Assembly (NCBI GenBank): GCA_900546675.1 | Contig: URDQ01000061.1 | Span: 1-11,806, forward strand | Direction of reading: 5' to 3' | Source of the DNA: an uncultured Porphyromonas sp. | GTDB taxonomy: Bacteria > Bacteroidota > Bacteroidia > Bacteroidales > Porphyromonadaceae | DNA length: 11,806 bases | Shown: piece by piece, positions 6,846 to 11,806 of the stretch | How positions within the stretch are numbered: position 1 is the first letter of the stretch | Layout: each line of letters starts with the position of its first letter | Notes under the pieces: model-generated | What the model saw: the letters and a program-made list of their open reading frames with translations, nothing else | Told to the model about the DNA's origin: nothing | Database searches by the model: none | Program-made: the position numbers and the translations under genes

Positions 6846-6918
6846 AGCGGAAGACGGGACTCGAACCCGCGACCCCAACCTTGGCAAGGTTGTGCTCTAC
6901 CAACTGAGCTACTTCCGC
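6846..6918 (-). tRNA. tRNA-Gly, anticodon GCC
   Basis: Read on the minus strand from 6918, the 73-base sequence folds as a full cloverleaf. The acceptor stem is GCGGAAG with CTTCCGC, the D stem GCTC with GAGC, and the anticodon stem CAACC with GGTTG around TTGCCAA. The T arm carries TTCGAGT. The anticodon is GCC, reading glycine codons GGC and GGU. The discriminator base is U and the 3' CCA is not encoded (CTC follows), so CCA must be added by nucleotidyltransferase. The gene is transcribed alone, from a promoter about 130 bases upstream to the hairpin at 6771-6809. Confidence 0.97.
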
Positions 6919-6923
6919 ATTTC

Positions 6924-7031
6924 GGACACCCCCTCTCTAATCTCCCTCTCGTATATATTATGAGTACACAAACTCAAAACTCATAAGAGACGCTTCTCTT
7001 CCTAACCACCGAGAGGTATTAAAGGGTGTCC
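6924..7031 (-). other. Potentially structured leader upstream of tRNA-Gly
   Basis: Between the tRNA and its promoter lies a nested set of inverted repeats. The outer pair is GGACACCC (6924-6931) with GGGTGTCC (7024-7031). A middle pair is CCTCTCG (6945-6951) with CGAGAGG (7010-7016). Inside are two hairpins: TTATGAGT (6958-6965) with ACTCATAA (6979-6986), and AAGAGA (6985-6990) with TCTCTT (6995-7000) around a 4-base loop. The arms are perfect as written, although the two inner hairpins share two bases. In the precursor RNA this would form a closed, branched structure of about 108 bases ending five bases before the mature tRNA. Role unknown: it could be a processing signal, a regulatory RNA or an inserted palindromic repeat. 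Confidence 0.5.
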
Positions 7032-7047
7032 TTCCGATTTGTGAGTA

Positions 7048-7077
7048 CAAAGGTACGAAAACTTTTTGAATCTGCAA
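7048..7077 (-). promoter_or_regulatory. Promoter of tRNA-Gly
   Basis: On the minus strand, TTG (7077-7075) is followed after 19 bases by TACCTTTG (7055-7048), an excellent Bacteroidota-type promoter. The start of transcription would be near 7041, leaving a leader of roughly 120 bases before the tRNA. The 13 bases at 7047-7059 are identical to 11706-11718 in front of tyrS. Confidence 0.75.
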
Positions 7078-7156
7078 TAGCTTTGGAGGACTTATTTTTC
7101 GAATGACCTCTTTCGGCTATCTTTTCTGCCAAAACTTTCGGCTGGACGTGCGTTGC

Positions 7157-7438
7157 TTAGAACTTCGTCGTGTGACGGATGCCAAGGTCAGCGATGAGCT
7201 TACGATAACGCTCGATATCCTTCTTGGCGAGATAGTCTAGCAGACGACGGCGCTTACCTACGAGCATCTTCAGACTACGTGACGTAGAGAAGTCCTTCTT
7301 GTTTTCCTTGAGGTGCTCCGTGAGGTGCTGAATACGATATGTAAAGAGAGCGACCTGGCTCTCGACACTGCCGGTGTCCTGTGCAGAGGCTCCGTACTTT
7401 GCGAAGATCTCTTGCTTCTTGGTACTGTCTAGGTACAT
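7157..7438 (-). CDS. rpsO: 30S ribosomal protein S15
   Basis: S15 binds the central domain of 16S rRNA early in 30S assembly and contributes to a bridge with the 50S subunit. The 93-residue protein is close to the usual 89. Recognisable parts are the N-terminal helix (MYLDSTKKQEIFAKYG), the GSVESQVALFTYRIQHLTEHL segment (residues 23-43), and the conserved KMLVGKRRRLLDYLAKKDIERY (57-78) with its basic RNA-binding surface. The DFSTSRSLKMLV variant of the loop region is typical of Bacteroidota. The ATG at 7438 matches the family start. It stands alone with its own promoter (7537-7566). No clear terminator hairpin follows; a 9-base direct repeat, CTTTCGGCT, at 7110-7118 and 7135-7143 lies just downstream. 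Confidence 0.97.
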   Translation of the reverse strand: MYLDSTKKQEIFAKYGASAQDTGSVESQVALFTYRIQHLTEHLKENKKDFSTSRSLKMLVGKRRRLLDYLAKKDIERYRKLIADLGIRHTTKF

Positions 7439-7536
7439 CTTGTTATGAGGTTATTTGTGAGACATTCATATCATCTTCGCCACCCAATGCCCCACCTCTA
7501 TAGGGCGACAATGAGTACGACGATGTATTTCGCCTG

Positions 7537-7566
7537 CAAAGGTACAAATAATATTTTATCCTGCAA
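7537..7566 (-). promoter_or_regulatory. Promoter of rpsO
   Basis: TTG (7566-7564) is followed after 19 AT-rich bases by TACCTTTG (7544-7537) on the minus strand. The likely transcription start is near 7530, giving a leader of about 90 bases before the ATG at 7438. It begins 20 bases beyond the stop of the upstream lipoprotein gene, so rpsO can be expressed independently of that operon. Confidence 0.75.
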
Positions 7567-7586
7567 GCATCCACTCCCCAAAAGGT

Positions 7587-8603
7587 TCACTCGATCACCA
7601 CGATGAGCGTCGCAAGCGTGGGACAATTGTCATAAACAAACTTAGCGTGCGAACTAGCGTTGCGGACGCACATATGGGAGCGGGGGGTCGTCCCGAGCGA
7701 TGGACTGTACTCAACAATCTTGCCCTTGGGATTGTTTACGGGCACACCATGTATATAGGCTCCGCAAGTGAAGCGACTAGCCCACGGCGCAAAGCCAGCT
7801 ATGCGGCTGGAGCCATCACTAGTGTAAAACATTTTAGACTTCTTCTGCTGCAGGAGGAAGATGCCTAGGGGCGTCTCTTTGGCATGAGGAGGCTTATGAC
7901 GGCCCGTTGTGGCGGGGTTGATACTCCGCACGAGGTAGTGCGCTGGTGACTGACGCTCTAGCACGACGATGTGCTGCTGCCCACGATCGATGACGACGAT
8001 ATGCGAGAAGGTGACATCGGGCTCTAGTAGCTGGACGTAGCGACGTGGCACATACCAGTCTGCATCGGGAGATTCGACTCGGCCTTGCCAAAACTTACTA
8101 CCCAGGGTGTCGGTCATCGCTATAAGCGTCCCATCGCGACCGTAAAGCTCTGGCTTGAGCGTGTCTGTGGGGGCGTAGAGTGGCACCGACTGATAGCGCT
8201 CCACACCGAGCGAGTCAGAGACCAGCTTGTAGCTATTGCGAGACCACGTTTTGGTGAGTGGAGCCTCGCCGTTTGCATTCTTATAGTTTTGCAGTACGCC
8301 CCACTGCTGTGGCTCTGCTTGTAGCTGCTCGATACGCAGGAGTTGCTCTCTTATCTGATCCCACTGTATAGTGCGTGTCTCCTCCTTATATTCATAGGAG
8401 TCCTCGAGCGTATACTTGTCAAAGGTTAGCTCCCGGTCGATGACAATCTGCTCAGCCGTAAGCTCGGGCTGAGGCTCAGCTACGACGGTGTCTGCTGTTG
8501 CGATCGTATCTGTAGGTGTCACCTCGGCACTGCTTTCAGTAGCGGGCTGGCAAGCGAAGAAGAGTGCTGTGCAAAGAGATAAAAGCATAAAGGATGGTCT
8601 CAT
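7587..8603 (-). CDS. L,D-transpeptidase (YkuD)-like lipoprotein
   Basis: The N-terminus is a lipoprotein signal: MRPSFMLLSLCTALFFAC, with LFFAC as lipobox and C18 as the lipidated residue. An acidic, Thr-rich linker follows (about 20-50). The protein is thus expected to be anchored in the periplasm or outer membrane. Residues about 135-195 may form an SH3-like module (YQSVPLYAPTDTLKPELYGRDGTLIAM...WYVPRRYVQLL). The C-terminal domain (about 200-338) resembles YkuD: HIVVIDRGQQHIVVLE, then TGRHKPPHAKETPLGIFLL, YIHGVPVN (H285) and SHMCVRN (H310, C312, R314). YkuD enzymes use this cysteine to form 3-3 crosslinks in peptidoglycan or to attach proteins to it. Here the usual Gly of SHGC is Met, and the distance from H285 to S309 is longer than usual, so activity on another substrate is possible. 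It is the last gene of the tyrS operon. Confidence 0.82.
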   Translation of the reverse strand: MRPSFMLLSLCTALFFACQPATESSAEVTPTDTIATADTVVAEPQPELTAEQIVIDRELTFDKYTLEDSYEYKEETRTIQWDQIREQLLRIEQLQAEPQQWGVLQNYKNANGEAPLTKTWSRNSYKLVSDSLGVERYQSVPLYAPTDTLKPELYGRDGTLIAMTDTLGSKFWQGRVESPDADWYVPRRYVQLLEPDVTFSHIVVIDRGQQHIVVLERQSPAHYLVRSINPATTGRHKPPHAKETPLGIFLLQQKKSKMFYTSDGSSRIAGFAPWASRFTCGAYIHGVPVNNPKGKIVEYSPSLGTTPRSHMCVRNASSHAKFVYDNCPTLATLIVVIE

Positions 8604-8642
8604 AGTTACTGGTTGAGGTTTGGTCGATGCTCGCTTTGCGAT

Positions 8643-9275
8643 TTATCTTTTTTTAGAGGAGAGGAGCGAGCGCACATTGTCTATCAGCAGGCGCACAGCA
8701 ACGGAGTTAAAGCCTCCCTCGGGGATGATCAGATCAGCGTAGCGTCGTGAAGGCTCGACAAACTGCTGGTGCATCGGCTTGACCGTCGTGAGGTACTGCT
8801 CGATGACCGAGTCGACACTGCGTCCACGCTCCTTGACATCGCGCTGTATGCGACGGGCCAAGCGCACATCATCGTCTGTCTGTACGTAGATCTTGACATC
8901 CATCAGATCACGTAGTTCCTCATTTTCAAAGATCAAGATCCCATCAATGATCAGTACACAAGGCGGCTCTATGGTGACCGTCTCGGGGATGCGGTTGTGA
9001 TTGACAAAGGAGTAGACGGGGCGCTCCACGCTCTGTCCCTCGCAAAGCTGGTTTATCTGCTCGCACATCAGCTTTGTGTCGAAGGCATCAGGATGGTCAT
9101 AGTTGAGCTTAGCACGCTGCTCTAGAGGTAGCTCATCGTGTGCCTTGTAATAGTAGTCGTGACTGAGGACTACGACATCCTCATCAACGAAGGTCTCTTG
9201 TAGCCGGCGCACTAGGGTACTTTTGCCCGAGGCGGTACCGCCTGCTACACCTATGATAATCGGTTTGTGGTTCAT
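8643..9275 (-). CDS. udk: Uridine kinase
   Basis: Uridine kinase phosphorylates uridine and cytidine to UMP and CMP with ATP or GTP, the first step of pyrimidine salvage, in the cytoplasm. The 210-residue protein is of normal length. It shows the Walker A motif GGTASGKST (12-20), the acidic base SHDYYYK (D40), the nucleoside-binding motif NYDHPDAFD (58-66), the Walker B-like VLIIDGILIF (107-116) and the lid arginines RRIQRDVKERGRS (141-153). All motifs expected in the Udk family are intact. The ATG at 9275 gives the standard MNHKPIIIGVAGG start. It lies 18 bases after the GT2 gene and 39 bases before the lipoprotein gene, consistent with one operon. Confidence 0.96.
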   Translation of the reverse strand: MNHKPIIIGVAGGTASGKSTLVRRLQETFVDEDVVVLSHDYYYKAHDELPLEQRAKLNYDHPDAFDTKLMCEQINQLCEGQSVERPVYSFVNHNRIPETVTIEPPCVLIIDGILIFENEELRDLMDVKIYVQTDDDVRLARRIQRDVKERGRSVDSVIEQYLTTVKPMHQQFVEPSRRYADLIIPEGGFNSVAVRLLIDNVRSLLSSKKR

Positions 9276-9293
9276 AGATTCAGCGAAATAGTC

Positions 9294-10349
9294 TTATGGG
9301 TTTACTATAAATAGGTATCTCCGCTCGGCACAGCGCTCCATCGTCTTTAGCAAAGCGTCGTACGAAGCTCCCGCCAGCGACACTTCTAGTCGAGTACCCT
9401 GGGGAAAAGCCTCGATATCTGTACTTAGCTCAGCAAGCGTCAGCGACACCGTGTGCGGTGCGGGTTGCGAAGCTCTCGTCTTGCGACGACAAAGCGCCAA
9501 GCGACGCTGCACGTTGATGGCTGCGAGTACGAGCGGTGTGGTCACGTGTCGGCTCCACCAGCTCTCCCCTTGATGCTTGAGATAGAAGAGACGCATCGCT
9601 CCGTAGAAGTTCTCCTCGTAGCGCACCCTGTCGGCTGCCTGCTCTGACTCGCCCTTGTAGTGTAGTACTGGCGTGGGGAGGTAGTAGTTATGGTAGCCCG
9701 CCCGCTCTATCGTGTAGCAGAGGTCTATGTCCTCGCCATACATAAAGTAGCGCTCATCGAGTCCGCCCACCGCTTGGTATAGTGTGCGCCTCATCATCAG
9801 GAAAGCGCCCGTCAGCACAGGCACCTGCTGCACCTCATCAGGCGAGAGATGCCCCTGGTAGTAACCATTGAGCCATGCAGAGTGAGGAGCCAAGTGGTAG
9901 AGACGTGTGAAGCGACAGAAGCTGTGCCATAGCGTGGGCACGCCCCGCTTGCACTCAGGGTGCATCGCTCCAGACTGGTTGATGAGGCGAGGACCCACGG
10001 CACCTGCCTCGGGATGGGTACGGAGGAATGTCAAGCAGTAGGCGAGCGTCGACTCGCCTACCAGTGTATCGGGATTGAGTAGCAGGAGGTAGTTGCCTTG
10101 CGCCTCAGCAATCGCTTGGTTATTACCACGAGCAAAGCCTCCATTCGTCGCACTCTCCAGCAGCTTGACCCTAGGCTCTGCGCCGAAGGCTGTGCGGAGG
10201 CGACCCATCGAGTCATCGCCCGAAGCATTGTCCAGCACAATCACCTCCACCTCTCCCTCGATCAGACGACAACCAGCCAGCACCGAGCGGACCGCCTCGA
10301 TGGTCAGCTGCGGCACCTTGTAGTTGACTAGGACGACCGAGAGGAGCAT
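9294..10349 (-). CDS. GT2 family glycosyltransferase (rhamnosyltransferase-like)
   Basis: The enzyme probably transfers a sugar from a nucleotide donor onto a lipid-linked or surface glycan at the inner face of the membrane; donor and acceptor are unknown. It has a GT-A fold typical of the GT2/WbbL-like group. MLLSVVLVNYK opens the fold, VIVLDNASGDDS (37-47) and NGGFARGNNQAI (69-80) bind the nucleotide sugar, and LLNPDT (90-95) supplies the DXD-equivalent. LTGAFLMMRR (179-188), then YGEDIDLCYTIERAGY (204-219) carries the catalytic acidic motif. Residues about 290-351, beyond the normal domain, form a separate C-terminal extension with no motif I recognise. It sits 19 bases downstream of tyrS and 18 bases upstream of udk, so it is probably cotranscribed with them. 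Confidence 0.88.
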   Translation of the reverse strand: MLLSVVLVNYKVPQLTIEAVRSVLAGCRLIEGEVEVIVLDNASGDDSMGRLRTAFGAEPRVKLLESATNGGFARGNNQAIAEAQGNYLLLLNPDTLVGESTLAYCLTFLRTHPEAGAVGPRLINQSGAMHPECKRGVPTLWHSFCRFTRLYHLAPHSAWLNGYYQGHLSPDEVQQVPVLTGAFLMMRRTLYQAVGGLDERYFMYGEDIDLCYTIERAGYHNYYLPTPVLHYKGESEQAADRVRYEENFYGAMRLFYLKHQGESWWSRHVTTPLVLAAINVQRRLALCRRKTRASQPAPHTVSLTLAELSTDIEAFPQGTRLEVSLAGASYDALLKTMERCAERRYLFIVNP

Positions 10350-10368
10350 AGGGAGCTACCCTTTTGTA

Positions 10369-11679
10369 CTAGGCAGAGACGGTGATGAGGTAGTAGTTTT
10401 TCTTACCTCGCTGTATGATCAGATACTTGCCAGCGATCAGGTCGTCGGTGGTGACCACACGGTCTTGGTCAGCGACCTTCTCCTTGTTGAGGCTGATGCC
10501 GTTCGAAGCGATCAGCTTACGCAGCTCGCCCTTGGACTTAAAGATTGGCGCATGCTCTACCAGTAGATCTAGTAGCTTCACGCCGTCTGCCTGCTCTAGG
10601 AGCGTCCGGCCTACGTCGTAGTGCGGTACACCTGCCATCACCTCCTTGAGCAGTTCCTCCGACATCTGACGCAACTGGTCGTGCGTATTGTTGCCAAAGA
10701 GTATCTGCCCAGCCGACATACTCTGCTCGTAGTCCTCACGACCGTGAACCATGACCGTGAGTTGCTCGGCGAGCGTGTGCTGTAGCAGGCGCTCATGCGG
10801 TGCCTGACGATGACGCTCTATGAGCGAGTCGATCTCCTCTAGCGGGATGCTGGTGAAAATCTTGACAAAGCGCTCAGCGTCTTCGTCCGATACGTTGAGC
10901 CAGAACTGGCAGAAGGTGTAGGGTGACGTGTAGCGACGATCTAGCCATACATTGCCCTGCTCTGTCTTGCCAAACTTCGTGCCGTCAGCCTTTTTGATCA
11001 GAGGGCAGGTCACACCAAAGGCTTCTCCACCCTCGATACGGCGTATCAGCTCCGTGCCAGTCGTGATATTACCCCACTGATCGGAGCCACCCATCTGCAC
11101 ACGACAGCCGTACTCACGATAGAGGTGCAGGTAGTCGTAGCCCTGGAGGAGCTGGTAGGAGAACTCGGTGAAGGAGAGTCCCGCCTCGGCATTCGCCTCG
11201 AGGCGACGCTTGACGCTATCCTTCGCCATCATATAGTTCACCGTAATATGCTTACCGATGTCTCGGATGAAGTTGAGGAAGCTGTAGTCCTTCATCCAGT
11301 CGTAGTTGTTCAGGAGTAGTGCCTTATTGGGAGCGTCCGACTCAAAGTCGAGGAAGTGCCCCAGCTGCCGCCCGATGCACTCCTGATTGTGTCGGAGTGT
11401 ATCCATATCTAGTAGGTTGCGCTCCTGAGACTTCATCGAGGGGTCTCCGATCATACCCGTAGCTCCACCCAGTAGGGCTATCGGTCTGTGTCCAGCACGC
11501 TGCAAGTGTCGCAGCATCATCACGCCGACGAGGTGACCGATGTGGAGCGAGTCAGCCGTCGGGTCAAAGCCCACGTAGGCAGTCGTCAGATGCTCTGTGA
11601 GTTGCTCTTCGGTGCCTGGCATGATATTATGAATCATCCCACGCGCCTTCAGTTCGCTAATCAGTGAGGAGTGGCTCAT
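10369..11679 (-). CDS. tyrS: Tyrosine-tRNA ligase
   Basis: TyrS charges tRNA-Tyr with tyrosine using ATP, in the cytoplasm. The 436 residues match the bacterial TyrS length. The class I catalytic domain contains the HIGH motif exactly (46-49, SLHIGHLVG), GGATGMIGDPS (71-81), the tyrosine pocket YQLLQGYD (175-182), MGGSDQWGNI (196-205) and a KMSKS-equivalent KFGKT (235-239), the usual form for this subfamily. The C-terminal S4-like RNA-binding domain is visible at about 375-436 (IFKSKGELRKLIASNGISLNKEKV...GKYLIIQRGKKNYYLI). The ATG at 11679 starts a good family N-terminus (MSHSSLISELKARGMI). It heads the tyrS-GT2-udk-lipoprotein operon. I see no T-box or other leader structure upstream; the leader is only about 20-25 bases. 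Confidence 0.98.
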   Translation of the reverse strand: MSHSSLISELKARGMIHNIMPGTEEQLTEHLTTAYVGFDPTADSLHIGHLVGVMMLRHLQRAGHRPIALLGGATGMIGDPSMKSQERNLLDMDTLRHNQECIGRQLGHFLDFESDAPNKALLLNNYDWMKDYSFLNFIRDIGKHITVNYMMAKDSVKRRLEANAEAGLSFTEFSYQLLQGYDYLHLYREYGCRVQMGGSDQWGNITTGTELIRRIEGGEAFGVTCPLIKKADGTKFGKTEQGNVWLDRRYTSPYTFCQFWLNVSDEDAERFVKIFTSIPLEEIDSLIERHRQAPHERLLQHTLAEQLTVMVHGREDYEQSMSAGQILFGNNTHDQLRQMSEELLKEVMAGVPHYDVGRTLLEQADGVKLLDLLVEHAPIFKSKGELRKLIASNGISLNKEKVADQDRVVTTDDLIAGKYLIIQRGKKNYYLITVSA

Positions 11680-11706
11680 AGTTATTCTTTTGTATTACTT
11701 AGATTA

Positions 11707-11714
11707 CAAAGGTA
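11707..11714 (-). promoter_or_regulatory. Promoter -7 element of tyrS
   Basis: TACCTTTG at 11714-11707 on the minus strand fits the TAnnTTTG consensus. No TTG is found at the usual -33 spacing, so it is a partial match. The surrounding 13 bases (11706-11718) are identical to those at the tRNA-Gly promoter. The remaining sequence to the window end (11719-11806) shows no gene I can support. Confidence 0.6.
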
Positions 11715-11806
11715 CGAATAAATGAGTACGAGTAGCTCTACCATCGCCACCTTGTAGATTCAACTATCAAATGCAACTGAATTGGTTTCATCGAGCTTCT
11801 GATAAA

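Noticed and set aside
6961..11729. Heptamer TGAGTAC near the tRNA-Gly, rpsO and tyrS promoters (6961, 7042, 7512, 11723)
   Set aside because: Its position relative to each promoter varies, and the same heptamer in reverse (GTACTCA) also occurs inside genes at 3382, 7707 and 11110, so it is not specific.
11719..11806. Possible gene fragment at the right edge
   Set aside because: No frame on either strand gives a recognisable protein over this short span.

Overview
The window looks like chromosomal DNA from a member of the Bacteroidota, most plausibly a Porphyromonas-like species. This is inferred from gene content and from promoters of the Bacteroidota form (TTG, about 19-20 bases, then TAnnTTTG). 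Shine-Dalgarno sequences are essentially absent. The protein families are also typical of the group: a DUF7033-type deacetylase-like protein, a FemAB/GNAT-like transferase and an S15 of Bacteroidota type. Apart from a rubrerythrin gene at the left edge, everything is encoded on the minus strand. I see no insertion sequence, prophage, CRISPR array or integrase.

Layout, left to right. (1) 79-801: rubrerythrin on the plus strand with its own promoter and a strong hairpin terminator, convergent with the next block. (2) 834-5057: four minus-strand genes, in transcription order an A1S_2505/macro-like protein, a FemAB/GNAT-like acyltransferase, a DUF7033 polysaccharide-deacetylase-like protein and a GT4-type glycosyltransferase. 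They overlap or lie within 30 bases of each other and look like one operon for making or modifying a surface glycan. (3) 5184-6399: recA with its promoter. Both DNA-binding loops of this RecA differ from the textbook bacterial sequence. (4) 6421-6845: gene-free stretch with a cluster of short direct and inverted repeats built on CACGTAG and CCTCCGAA, followed by the terminator of the tRNA gene. (5) 6846-7077: tRNA-Gly(GCC) behind a leader of about 120 bases that could fold into nested stems, with a good promoter. (6) 7157-7566: rpsO (ribosomal protein S15) with a good promoter and a leader of about 90 bases. (7) 7587-11714: tyrS, a GT2 glycosyltransferase, uridine kinase and an L,D-transpeptidase-like lipoprotein (in transcription order). 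Gaps of 18-39 bases suggest one operon read from a promoter upstream of tyrS.

Most of the window is housekeeping (recA, tRNA, rpsO, tyrS, udk) with two sets of cell-envelope genes attached. Nothing here is clearly a new defence or mobile system. The points most worth checking are the RecA loop variants, the repeat cluster between recA and the tRNA, and the structured region upstream of tRNA-Gly.
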